Positions 7,682-14,959 of a stretch of 20,142 bases of DNA are shown one piece after another. Source of the stretch: a virus; the IMG/VR virus record IMGVR_UViG_3300022187_000330, positions 1 to 20,142 of that record. One strand, 5' to 3'. The stretch's first letter is position 1. Every line of letters starts with the position of its first letter. Made by a program: the position numbers and the translations under genes. The notes under the pieces were generated by a model, which saw only the letters and a list, made by a program, of their open reading frames with translations, did no database searches and had not been told where the DNA came from.

Positions 7682-9330
7682 TGTGATAAAAGAGCTATTG
7701 ATGCAGATGAAGATCTTAAAATATATAAATCTCTTGTTACTTCAGATGAGTAAACGTCATCGGCATAAGCGTTGTAAAAGTCGCTAGATGCCGTATATGT
7801 TGATCCATCAATAGTTTGCCAAGATTGTACAATAGATGGAAAGTCGTTTGCAGCAGATGGTATATTTGTTTTCTCTGCTCTATAAGTATATCCAAGCACT
7901 GGAAAGATTGAAGGGTCCCTTATTCCAATGGCGTACAACGCAAATATAGCTCCTGCCCATGCTTGAAGTCCCCTGTACGCGTTTTGAGCGCTAGGAGAAT
8001 ACTTCCAAGGTTGACCAACCAAATTTGCAAACCCACCCCTTACGCCCCAATCAAAATCACCAACATTCATCCATCCACTTGGAGCATCGAAATAAATAAC
8101 ATCACCTTCCAGAAAAGGGCTAGTATCGTTTAAAACAACATCTAAAGTGGTTAAGGTTTGACCCGCATCGTTTAGCGCGTACGTAGTTGAAACAACTCCA
8201 GTTTCACCATCGCTAACTCTAGTAGCAATAGCTCCCTCTGGGATATGCGTTTGATAGTAGTCTCCGCTTACGCCAGTGCCAGCTATTGGAATCCTTAAAG
8301 TTGAACCTCCTGGTTGGGCAGGCAAAGTTCTTTCTCTCCACATAGATGGCTTTATAGTTGATGAATGTGGTGAAAAATCGCTGTCTATAAGTGCTTGTGT
8401 AATCTGAAACGCCTGATCCCAATTTCCAGGAGAAAGGGCCATAAAGTCGGAGTATTCAGAGCTTCTGTCAGTTAGATAAAGTGCAAAAAGTACAGCAGGT
8501 TGGTGCCATTGAAAATGCCCACCATCGGGTCCAACTCCAGTGCCAGAAAAAATTAAAGGATCTGCCCACTGCAAACCATGACCTATCATTGTTTTTGCAA
8601 TTTGCTTAGTTTGAGCCTCTGTATAATAACTAGTTGCTAGGGCTACCATTACCAGAGATATCATTTGTCCTATATACCTTCCATAATTTGGGGAATTAAC
8701 ATTTCCACCACCAAATCTATATGGAGAAAAAGACTGATACCCATAATCGGTGGCCCCCCAAGCAAAACCAAATAATGGATAATGTTGTCCAAAAGATTCC
8801 ATTAAATCTGCGTATGGTGGCAGCGAAAATCCAGTAGAATTGTAAACAGGTCTACTTGAATACCAAGAGTCCACATCTACAGTATAAGACACTGGAGTCG
8901 ATTTGCCAGACCATCCAATGCTTGATCCTAGATATTCCCCAGAAGGAAGAGTGGAAGACAATACGTGCAAAGATGCAATTTCCGTAAACCCGCCAGCTCT
9001 ATTTTCGTATGGATCTTTTGCAACGGTTTTAATTACAATGTCTCCAGCCTGAACTGTTATTGGCAATGTAGCTACACTTCCTGCATCGTAATTATCTTGC
9101 CTTTCGTCAAAGCCTTGATTTGGACCTGCGTCAGAAGTCCTTACAGGATTTAACATTGCTCCGTTTATTAAGTCACCGTTAGAGTCGGTAGTTTGAGACG
9201 GAGTAATTGATGTTATCGTATCAGTTCCAGTTGGTATCGCAACCCATGCTACACCCGCTTCATCTAGTCCCCATGAGTAGTTTCCAGATATGGTGAAGGA
9301 AACTCCACCCATTGTTATTACGGTTGCCAT
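7678..9330 (-). CDS. Large appendage protein, possible tailspike enzyme
   Basis: 550 aa, ATG start 2 nt after the previous stop. The N-terminal ~120 residues are beta-rich with Thr/Ser/Gly (MATVITMGGVSFTISGNYSW). From about residue 145 a helical, aromatic-rich domain begins, containing WYSSRPVYNSTG, SPNYGRYIGQMISLVMVALA, YYTEAQTKQIAKTMIGHGLQ and GPDGGHFQWHQPAVLFALYL. Conserved-looking Tyr, His, Trp and Gln residues sit between helices. A beta insert (about 345-405) follows, then another helical stretch (AYRGLQAWAGAIFALYAIGI). Alternating helices with aromatic/His loops remind me of alpha/alpha-toroid polysaccharide lyases and hydrolases, which phages use as tailspike depolymerases. No catalytic set can be proven by eye. 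It is the last of the appendage genes before the lysis cassette. Confidence 0.55.
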   Translation of the reverse strand: MATVITMGGVSFTISGNYSWGLDEAGVAWVAIPTGTDTITSITPSQTTDSNGDLINGAMLNPVRTSDAGPNQGFDERQDNYDAGSVATLPITVQAGDIVIKTVAKDPYENRAGGFTEIASLHVLSSTLPSGEYLGSSIGWSGKSTPVSYTVDVDSWYSSRPVYNSTGFSLPPYADLMESFGQHYPLFGFAWGATDYGYQSFSPYRFGGGNVNSPNYGRYIGQMISLVMVALATSYYTEAQTKQIAKTMIGHGLQWADPLIFSGTGVGPDGGHFQWHQPAVLFALYLTDRSSEYSDFMALSPGNWDQAFQITQALIDSDFSPHSSTIKPSMWRERTLPAQPGGSTLRIPIAGTGVSGDYYQTHIPEGAIATRVSDGETGVVSTTYALNDAGQTLTTLDVVLNDTSPFLEGDVIYFDAPSGWMNVGDFDWGVRGGFANLVGQPWKYSPSAQNAYRGLQAWAGAIFALYAIGIRDPSIFPVLGYTYRAEKTNIPSAANDFPSIVQSWQTIDGSTYTASSDFYNAYADDVYSSEVTRDLYILRSSSASIALLSQ

Positions 9331-9332
9331 GT

Positions 9333-10028
9333 TTACGGTTTCAACGCCACGGCTATCATTGTGTCACTGGTTGCTAAGCTCGCCGTGGCAGTCCTAGTCT
9401 TGGACCCAGAAGTAGATTCAATCTTTTCATTGATAGAAACAACTGCAACGCTACCAGGATACGGAGTGTCTATTAGTTCAGTTCCATCAGCCCAACTATG
9501 TGTAACATTACTGTTTGTGCTGCCACTAATGGTCACAATCATCGTGTCGCTTACAGTAGTTGTAACATTAACACTCCAAGTGCTGGAAAACCCAACAGCG
9601 GCAGTTCCAAAAGCATCAATGGGAGATCCGCTCGTAGTGCATCCAGAATACGCTCCAACCCAGATGTAGTAATCTTCATTCGAAGGGAAAAACGAGGACC
9701 ATGTTTCGGTTGTGGCTGAAGCACTAGATGATGCTCGTTTCCAATAAGCTGCGGCAGTTGAATGACTACTAGATGTTCCGTCCTTCTCAACAATCTTATT
9801 CCAGCCAGTAGGAGGAGAAGCTGTAGGTTCAGAAAAATCGTTAGTAGTAACCAAAAGAATCAGAATATCATTGGTCGAAACTGCTGGTATATTAACATCA
9901 ATGTTTGTTGGGGAAGAAAAACTAGATGCCGTTGTAGCAGCATACGCTTCTAGTGCAATGTTTATAGAAGTAGGCAATTTCTTCCTGGCTACAGCAGCCA
10001 GAACTCCCTGCGATGTTACATCAGCCAT
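9333..10028 (-). CDS. Beta-sandwich virion/appendage protein
   Basis: 231 aa, ATG start 2 nt after the previous stop. It begins MADVTSQGVLAAVARKKLPT and is then almost entirely Ser/Thr/Val-rich beta structure. The motif NDILILLVTTNDF followed by PPTGWNKIVEKDGTSSSHST and AYWKRASSSA is one I have seen in phage proteins of the jelly-roll type (D-I-L, then P-P-x-G-W, then an aromatic-Lys pair). It ends DTMIAVALKP. Such domains usually decorate heads or tails and may bind sugar. Function is inferred from fold type. It shares its first five residues (MADVT) with the gene before it, and no more. Confidence 0.6.
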   Translation of the reverse strand: MADVTSQGVLAAVARKKLPTSINIALEAYAATTASSFSSPTNIDVNIPAVSTNDILILLVTTNDFSEPTASPPTGWNKIVEKDGTSSSHSTAAAYWKRASSSASATTETWSSFFPSNEDYYIWVGAYSGCTTSGSPIDAFGTAAVGFSSTWSVNVTTTVSDTMIVTISGSTNSNVTHSWADGTELIDTPYPGSVAVVSINEKIESTSGSKTRTATASLATSDTMIAVALKP

Positions 10029-10030
10029 GA

Positions 10031-10714
10031 CTAAGCTCCACCATCCGTCCAGCCGTTAGTAGTGGCATAAGCACCAGTGGCATCATAATACTGAATGGCA
10101 GCAACATCACCAGCCGTTGATAGATTCGTAATTTTGTCCCCGTCATCCAATGCCGTACCATCAAGGTAAATCAAATCAGATGCGTCTGGATCTACGCTTA
10201 CAGCTACCGCCCCAACGGTTTTTACATTAAAATTGGTATCTGAATCTACTGCCAGCATTGTTAGGGTAGCAGCGGCATTAACGTAATTAGTGTGGCCGTT
10301 GCTCATCTGCGAGCGAGTCAATGTGCCAGATCCAGTGTGAATCGTTACTTTACTGCTTGGCGTAGAAATAACGCTTATCCAGTTCGTAGCATCCTTGGCT
10401 GTAAAAATTCCGAACTCGCCAGGATCAATGGTTGTGCTGGCGTCAACGCCGTTTCCAAGATTGTCAGATGCAGCTGGAAATACCTGTAGCACATTTGCAC
10501 CATTGTTGTAAATCTTTACTACATCGTTTACCGCTGCTGTGGGCAAAGTTACTGCATCGTTTGGATTAGCTACTGTAGTAATGTCATTGGTTACATTAGT
10601 TAAAGCCAATCCACCAGCTTGGGTTTGCGTAGCACTGGCAATCAAGCCTGTAGCAAACTGCGATGTTTCAGTTAGGAAGTTGTCAATTTTTGTACTAAGA
10701 GTTACGTCTGCCAT
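10031..10714 (-). CDS. Virion structural protein, decoration/fibre type
   Basis: 227 aa, ATG start. The N-terminus MADVTLSTKIDNFLTETSQF is helical. The rest is beta-rich with a segment common in phage decoration and fibre proteins: NDAVTLPTAAVNDVVKIYNN, then GANVLQVFPAASDNLG, an Ile/Pro-Gly turn (TTIDPGEFGIF) and TAKDATNWISV. In other phages this module folds as a small beta domain on capsid or tail. The C-terminal half (from about residue 120) is another Thr/Asp-rich beta region. The start lies 12 nt after the stop of the 55-aa gene. No enzyme motif is visible. Confidence 0.68.
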   Translation of the reverse strand: MADVTLSTKIDNFLTETSQFATGLIASATQTQAGGLALTNVTNDITTVANPNDAVTLPTAAVNDVVKIYNNGANVLQVFPAASDNLGNGVDASTTIDPGEFGIFTAKDATNWISVISTPSSKVTIHTGSGTLTRSQMSNGHTNYVNAAATLTMLAVDSDTNFNVKTVGAVAVSVDPDASDLIYLDGTALDDGDKITNLSTAGDVAAIQYYDATGAYATTNGWTDGGA

Positions 10715-10726
10715 TTGATTTAATTA

Positions 10727-10894
10727 TTAAGGTCTTAAGTAAAGGTCTGTTCCACCAGGGCGTTTATATTGATCCACTCCACCAGGCCTAAAATAAACGT
10801 CTCCCAATGAGTCAATAGCTCCCAATAAAATACGATAACCAGCACGAGTAAGCATCAGCCCCTCGTTAATCATCTGAAAGCCAAGTGTCCTCAT
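10727..10894 (-). CDS. 55-aa protein with RPGG repeats
   Basis: A short frame, ATG 10894 to TAA 10727. It begins MRTLGFQMINEGLMLTRAGY and ends in three tandem units: DVYFRPGGV, DQYKRPGGT and DLYLRP. The ATG shares a base with the stop of the preceding gene (TAATG), which supports translation. The frame fills the gap between two larger genes with only 12 nt left over. The repeat (D-x-Y-x-R-P-G-G-x) looks like a short beta-hairpin repeat. I do not know its role; its neighbours are virion proteins. Confidence 0.7.
   Translation of the reverse strand: MRTLGFQMINEGLMLTRAGYRILLGAIDSLGDVYFRPGGVDQYKRPGGTDLYLRP
10730..10801 (-). repeat. Tandem D-x-Y-x-R-P-G-G coding repeat
   Basis: Two full 27-base units and one 18-base partial unit encode DVYFRPGGV, DQYKRPGGT and DLYLRP. 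The Asp, Tyr, Arg and Pro positions are constant while the others vary, which suggests selection on the protein. Confidence 0.6.
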
Positions 10895-11208
10895 TAGTCC
10901 ACAAATTCAGTGCTTTGTATTACTGCTGCTGAACCTATTGCTAAAAACTTAGCTGATTTAGCAGCGTTTTTGCTTATCACAATGAGGCCTTGTTCTTTTA
11001 CAAGAAGATGACCGTTGGATGCAGTGGGAGCAGATCCATCAAATGTAACGTATACATTATTATCCTGAATATCAATCAGGACGTAATCAGTGTCTGTATG
11101 AAAAGCAGCAAATGCTACTCCAGTGCCAGTAGTAGGTACAGAAAGGTTTTCTGGAGTGCCGTTCGGGTTTACGTTCCCGATATATAGATTGGAGGTTCTT
11201 GAGTTCAT
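10894..11208 (-). CDS. Small beta-rich virion protein
   Basis: 104 aa, ATG start sharing a base with the adaptor's stop (TAATG). The whole sequence reads as beta strands: NLYIGNVNPNG, GTGVAFAAFHTDTDYVLIDI, NNVYVTFDGSAPTASNGHLL, SAKFLAIGSAAVIQ. A central V-x-F-D-G-S-x-P-T motif resembles a type seen in small phage proteins next to capsid and connector genes. It may be a decoration or stopper-type protein. No family assigned. Confidence 0.62.
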   Translation of the reverse strand: MNSRTSNLYIGNVNPNGTPENLSVPTTGTGVAFAAFHTDTDYVLIDIQDNNVYVTFDGSAPTASNGHLLVKEQGLIVISKNAAKSAKFLAIGSAAVIQSTEFVD

Positions 11209-11837
11209 TATCTAGATTGTTTAGAGACGTATGTATTAAATCGTTTTTTGACCGTGTTGTTATTCATAACCTGGTCGGCTTTTTCTAGCTCATTAGCTAG
11301 GTACTTGTCAGCTACTTGCTCTTCAATTAGTGCTTTGTCATGCTGTCCATCCATTCTAAGAAAGTCAGCATAAACACTGTGAGCAACGTAGTAAAAAAAT
11401 TCTAAAGGAATCTCTTGAGTGCTTTTGTCTCCATCAAGATCCCAGGTACTAGGAATGTCAGTAAGCTCCTTCTTGTAAGTAACAAACGCAGAGTCAGCAT
11501 CAGCAGTTGTTAGGTTAAGAATATGAGCGCCATCTGACTGTACAAAAAACTCGAACTCTAAAGCAGAGTTCCTAAGGAAAGGCTGAGTCCGGTGAATGCG
11601 TATAAACTCAGCAATATCGTTTTTGCTTGCTTGAGTGAATGCAATTACAGAACTAGATACTGTCCTCTCTTCACCTGCAACTAAGTACCGAGGCCACATT
11701 GGAGTAGCTTGGTACGCCTCGTACATTCTGCGTTTAGCAAAATTAAGAAGCTGAGTATTTTCGTTTGTAGTAAATGAAGATACTCCAGCTAAAGCTGATA
11801 TTAAGTCGTATAAGTCTCTGTTGTACTTTACTTGCAT
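11208..11837 (-). CDS. Head-tail adaptor (P22 gp4 / T7 gp11-like)
   Basis: 209 aa, ATG start, TAATG overlap with the gene before. The N-terminus MQVKYNRDLYDLISALAGVS, followed by ENTQLLNFAKRRMYEAYQAT and PMWPRYLV, is the helical pattern of podovirus adaptors, which dock under the portal: a helix, then a helix carrying RR, then W-P. A beta insert (SVIAFTQASKNDIAEFIRIH) and a C-terminal helical bundle (YVAHSVYADFLRMDGQHDKA) follow. Size is right for the family. Role: joins the portal dodecamer to the tail nozzle. The resemblance is structural and I cannot test it by search. Confidence 0.72.
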   Translation of the reverse strand: MQVKYNRDLYDLISALAGVSSFTTNENTQLLNFAKRRMYEAYQATPMWPRYLVAGEERTVSSSVIAFTQASKNDIAEFIRIHRTQPFLRNSALEFEFFVQSDGAHILNLTTADADSAFVTYKKELTDIPSTWDLDGDKSTQEIPLEFFYYVAHSVYADFLRMDGQHDKALIEEQVADKYLANELEKADQVMNNNTVKKRFNTYVSKQSR

Positions 11838-12142
11838 TAAGCTCTATTTGGACTTAGCTCAGGAAACTTTTTATTAAAATATCGTAAGAACTCTCTACTG
11901 TTTACAGTGTCGTGTCCGTACTTATTTACTAATCTAAAATAATCACGAGCAGGCATATTAGCTACGCACTTGCCTAGTATTGGATGAGTCTTACCTACGT
12001 TTGTTTTGGCTTCTTTGGCAGCTTGATTTATTCTATCTTGCTCCTTGGCTTTCTCCATCTTGAAACCTGTATGGATTTCTTTCATGAAAGCCTTGTTTAT
12101 TTCCCCATCCGAATATCTTGGTAGCTTAGTAATTATTTCCAT
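11837..12142 (-). CDS. Hypothetical protein after capsid gene
   Basis: 101 aa, ATG 12142. It is Lys/Glu-rich and helical at the N-terminus (DGEINKAFMKEIHTGFKMEK), with a C-terminal segment PARDYFRLVNKYGHDTVNSR and FLRYFNKKFPELSP. The P-x-R-D-Y-F then F-L-R-x-Y pattern is one I have seen in small proteins encoded just downstream of phage capsid genes; no function is known to me. Its start sits only 4 nt past the T-run of the capsid terminator and has no ribosome site in between, so it is probably expressed weakly or by readthrough. Confidence 0.72.
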   Translation of the reverse strand: MEIITKLPRYSDGEINKAFMKEIHTGFKMEKAKEQDRINQAAKEAKTNVGKTHPILGKCVANMPARDYFRLVNKYGHDTVNSREFLRYFNKKFPELSPNRA

Positions 12143-12146
12143 GTTT

Positions 12147-12182
12147 AAAAAAGGGGAGGCCAGGATTGGCCCAACCTCCCCT
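12147..12182 (-). terminator. Rho-independent terminator after major capsid gene
   Basis: On the minus strand an 8-bp GC-rich stem, AGGGGAGG with CCTCCCCT (12182-12175 and 12159-12152), with a 15-base loop is followed at once by a run of six T (12152-12147). It lies 25 nt after the capsid stop codon. This is the clearest terminator in the window. Confidence 0.9.
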
Positions 12183-12207
12183 AAAACTAAGTATATGATA
12201 CAAAAGC

Positions 12208-13206
12208 TTACGCTACTTCTTCGATCTTACCGTGAGCCTGTGGGTGGTAAACACCGAGGGTCAAAGCGCAATCAACGTAGCCACGCTCACCACCACCCTG
12301 ATTCGGGAGGCGAGTCGATCCCATTGGGATAAGCTCGTGGATGCCGTAGTACTCAGGATTGAGCAAGTAAGCGTAGTCCTTGTTGGTCGTGTCAGGCATA
12401 CAGTCAGGATTGCCATTAACAATCGTAACCATTCCGTGATCGGACTGATAGAACTCAACACTCAACTTGATCTGAGCGGACTCACCGTTGTAGTTAACGG
12501 TACGAACGCTGTCTGCATCAGTCCCACTTACGCCAGCAGTGCGAGCGAAGTCAGAGATAATGCGGCGAACAGCAGTATCAGCAACCATCGTGAGGTTGTT
12601 CGTGGTTCCCGTTTCACGGAAAATAGAAGTGATGAGGTTATTCAACACAGTTTCCGTGAAAGCACCTTCAGCGGCAGCGTGGATGCTGTCAGCAGGAGTG
12701 CGGAATCCAGAAGGAACATCAGCAGGACCAGCGGAGTCAATCCAGTCTCCAAGACCACGCAAAGCGTAAGCAGTGCTAGATCCGTCTTCAGCAGCACGAT
12801 CTTGCGTACCGCAGAGGGTAGCTTCGATGTCGCGCTTTATTTCACGGATAGCTTTAGCTTCAGCCTGAGCAATCTTAGCGGGTCCAACACTGTCAACAGC
12901 TTCCTGAAGATCAGAAACCTGGTAGTCGCGGCGGAACTTTTGGATGTAGTTTCCAAGACGAGCGCGGCCTGCAAACTGATCGGTGAACGTAGTAACGTCA
13001 GCACCTTCACGGATGCCAGCAGTTGAAGGAGCAGACAAAGCGTCTACCGTCCACTCAACGAATGTTGCGGATGCTTTTTGCTTGGAAGCAGAGGAAAGGA
13101 CTGGAGTTTCTTCAGGAGCGAGGATAGTCAAGACATCAGTCAAGTCTTCGCGATTGGAAACACCAGAACCAGGATTAGTCGTATCGTATGTGTTTGAGAA
13201 TGCCAT
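12208..13206 (-). CDS. Major capsid protein, HK97 fold (DUF5309-like)
   Basis: 332 aa, ATG start 1 nt after the scaffold stop. The N-terminus (NREDLTDVLTILAPEETPVL, then TFVEWTVDALSAPS and REGADVTTFTDQ) matches the pattern I know for DUF5309-type capsid proteins: E-D-L-T-D, then S/A-P-x-x-T-P-x-L, then E-W-x-x-D. Next comes YIQKFRRDYQVSDLQEAVDS with a long helix KAIREIKRDIEATLCG, the spine helix of the fold. The C-terminal part contains MVTIVNGNPDCMPDTTNK and YLLNPEYYGIHE, the usual beta/A-domain end. It forms the icosahedral shell. Preceded by scaffold and followed by a strong terminator, as expected for the most abundant product. No N-terminal protease-cut extension is seen, which suits use of a separate scaffold. 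Confidence 0.9.
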   Translation of the reverse strand: MAFSNTYDTTNPGSGVSNREDLTDVLTILAPEETPVLSSASKQKASATFVEWTVDALSAPSTAGIREGADVTTFTDQFAGRARLGNYIQKFRRDYQVSDLQEAVDSVGPAKIAQAEAKAIREIKRDIEATLCGTQDRAAEDGSSTAYALRGLGDWIDSAGPADVPSGFRTPADSIHAAAEGAFTETVLNNLITSIFRETGTTNNLTMVADTAVRRIISDFARTAGVSGTDADSVRTVNYNGESAQIKLSVEFYQSDHGMVTIVNGNPDCMPDTTNKDYAYLLNPEYYGIHELIPMGSTRLPNQGGGERGYVDCALTLGVYHPQAHGKIEEVA

Positions 13207-13207
13207 T

Positions 13208-14278
13208 TTATTTTCTAGCTAATTGTTTGGTTCGTAATGAAATGAAGTCATCTTTTTTGCCACTTTTCTTAAAGCGTGAAGCAAGATCTTGTAGTACCTT
13301 AGAAGACTTACGCTGACCTTGTTCTGGCATAGCAGAAGAAGGAACAGAGGTTTTGGGAGGACTAATCTTGGGCTTGCCTGTTGCCTTTGAAGTAGTACTG
13401 GGTACACTTCTACGAGCGTACATACTGTCTACTGCATGAGCCAGCATATAAGGAAGTTCTGCTCCTAGCACTGGGTATTGTTTGTACACCTTCTGCAAGT
13501 CTTTGTTTGCAGCAATGCTAAAAAACGCCTTCCTGGTTTCGTTATCTTCTTCTTTCAACCATTGAAATTCCTGAAGAGCTTTAGTGCCAAGTTCCTTTTT
13601 CAAGGATTCAGCAGTTTCGTTCCTCTGGACTTTCTTTAGTTGGTCGGGAAGATAAAGATCCCTAGATTTGCGAGCGTTCTTTAAAGCAGATCTTACTTCT
13701 GCTTTAGTCATTTTCTTGCCATCTAGCTCAGTAACTTCGTCGTGAGCGGAGTAATCGTCTGATTCAAATAAAACATCTTCGGCCCATTCGATAATATCGT
13801 TTATCTCCTTAGCCTTTTCTTGTAATGACTTAATATCCTGAACATCGCTAAACGGATTGTCTTGGACATCTTCCGTTTCCTGTTTCAAAGGATCTTGTTG
13901 TAATGATTGTTTTACTCTCTCAAGCTCTTCCTCTGCTGCTTTGCGTTTAGCCGTAAGTTCGCCAAAGCGAGCTACAGCTCTACTACCAAGCTTTTCAGCA
14001 AGATCTTTAAGCTCATCCTCAGATAAATCATCTAAGTTGTACTGTGAAAGAACATCTCCAGTCTCTTCTTCGAAAGATTCGCTCTCAGTTTCCTGAATAA
14101 CTTCTTCCTCGGATTCAACCGCTTCTTCTAGAACTTCTTCCTCTTGAACTTCCTGAGTGTTCTCAGGTTGTCCTCCTTGAAGGCGTTCTAAGCGTTGGAT
14201 GACAAAATCCTCCGCTGATATATTTTCCACTGAGTTTTGTTCGGTTTCAGCGTCAACCGTGATAACTTCGTTAGACAT
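13208..14278 (-). CDS. Capsid scaffold protein
   Basis: ATG 14278 (356 aa) is chosen over an in-frame GTG at 14290 because an AAGGAG ribosome site lies 11 nt before the ATG and runs directly into the GTG. The first 80 residues are extremely acidic (EVQEEEVLEEAVESEEEVIQ). A helical region follows (LSEDELKDLAEKLGSRAVAR, then ELTAKRKAAEEELERVKQSL), and the C-terminus is basic (KSSKVLQDLASRFKKSGKKD, ending RTKQLARK). An acidic coiled coil with a basic C-terminal end that touches the shell is the standard layout of podovirus scaffolds, and the gene sits immediately before the capsid gene. Low sequence conservation is usual for the class, so the call comes from composition and position. Confidence 0.87.
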   Translation of the reverse strand: MSNEVITVDAETEQNSVENISAEDFVIQRLERLQGGQPENTQEVQEEEVLEEAVESEEEVIQETESESFEEETGDVLSQYNLDDLSEDELKDLAEKLGSRAVARFGELTAKRKAAEEELERVKQSLQQDPLKQETEDVQDNPFSDVQDIKSLQEKAKEINDIIEWAEDVLFESDDYSAHDEVTELDGKKMTKAEVRSALKNARKSRDLYLPDQLKKVQRNETAESLKKELGTKALQEFQWLKEEDNETRKAFFSIAANKDLQKVYKQYPVLGAELPYMLAHAVDSMYARRSVPSTTSKATGKPKISPPKTSVPSSAMPEQGQRKSSKVLQDLASRFKKSGKKDDFISLRTKQLARK

Positions 14279-14290
14279 AATTGTTTCCAC

Positions 14291-14346
14291 TCCTTAACGC
14301 CGAGCGATGGCGAAGCCTAATTATAGCACACTTTTTTTGTGCTATA
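14291..14346 (-). promoter_or_regulatory. Extended -10 promoter in a palindrome, with leader hairpin and strong RBS
   Basis: On the minus strand 14346-14322 is a 25-base inverted repeat: arms TATAGCACA and TGTGCTATA around AAAAAAG. The right arm runs into TGCTATAAT, an extended -10 (14328-14320), with no -35 match at 16-18 nt. Transcription would start near 14313, just before a short hairpin with arms CGCC/GGCG (14312-14298). AAGGAG (14296-14291) follows, leading to the scaffold ATG. The palindrome may be an operator, since a bound protein would cover the -10. Confidence 0.62.
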
Positions 14347-14560
14347 GGACAGATGAGAATTTCTTTTGAAGACTCTGCCAATTAACCATTTGCAGAATCT
14401 GGTCGTAAGTAATTATCCGTCCCGAAAGTTGTTGAAGCTTCTCTGTGTTAGCTTCGTGCATTTCAGATATGCACTCTTCTCGAAGAGAGTCAATAAGCTG
14501 AATGAATCTTGCAAAATGTTCGTGGTGAGATAGGGTCTTTAGGTCGTCTTCTATGTTCAT
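14342..14560 (-). CDS. Hypothetical small helical protein
   Basis: 72 aa, ATG start 33 nt after the previous stop. It is helical and charged throughout: MNIEDDLKTLSHHEHFARFI, IDSLREECISEMHEANTEKL, TYDQILQMVNWQSLQKKFSS. Phages often carry a small helical protein of about this size between portal and scaffold; its function is generally unknown to me. The stop codon lies inside the palindrome that precedes the scaffold gene. Confidence 0.68.
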   Translation of the reverse strand: MNIEDDLKTLSHHEHFARFIQLIDSLREECISEMHEANTEKLQQLSGRIITYDQILQMVNWQSLQKKFSSVL

Positions 14561-14593
14561 TGTGCTGCGGATCGCATCATTTTTACTAGTCTT

Positions 14594-14959
14594 TCAATAA
14601 TTTTTCTTTGCAAGCTCGTAGGAAAATGTTCCATCTTCAAGAACACCACCGTGCATAAGCTTACTAACAGCACTAGCAATTTTAGGGTCATTAAATGAAG
14701 GGTAATTTTTTAATCCTCTTTCTTTAGCTACGTTAATAAATTCGTCGCCCTCCATTAAGCTTTTGCCTTCAACCATAGACGGAAGAATAAAATGCTTTCC
14801 ATCAAAAGAAACAGTAGTTGTAACTACATTTGATCCACCAACATTAGGATGTTTTGTGGGAAAAACTTTTTTGCCATCCATAGATTTCAAAATAAAATCT
14901 ACTTTAGAGTCAAAAGCTCTACTATTAGCGTACTCAGATACTGACTTATTATCAGGCAT
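14594..14959 (-). CDS. Hypothetical protein downstream of portal
   Basis: 121 aa, ATG sharing a base with the portal stop (TAATG). The C-terminal two thirds contain KHFILPSMVEGKSLMEGDEF, then INVAKERGLKNYPSF and a Gly-rich end. The run I-L-P-S/T-x-V-x-G-K-x-L, then acidic residues, then A-x-x-x-G-L-x-x-Y-P-S-F is a module I recall from large virion-associated phage proteins, where it follows peptidase or transglycosylase domains. Here it stands alone as a small protein with no enzyme domain. Function unknown; its place beside the portal suggests a virion or assembly role. Confidence 0.7.
   Translation of the reverse strand: MPDNKSVSEYANSRAFDSKVDFILKSMDGKKVFPTKHPNVGGSNVVTTTVSFDGKHFILPSMVEGKSLMEGDEFINVAKERGLKNYPSFNDPKIASAVSKLMHGGVLEDGTFSYELAKKNY

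Noticed and set aside
12232-13026. 264-codon open frame on the plus strand, opposite the major capsid gene
   Set aside because: It is fully antisense to a well-supported capsid gene, its Ser/Val/Arg composition is what capsid codons give when read backwards, and it has no leader or neighbour on that strand.
14322-14346. Rho-independent terminator before the scaffold gene
   Set aside because: The stem is AT-rich, and no T-run follows on either strand; the overlap with an extended -10 makes promoter/operator more likely.
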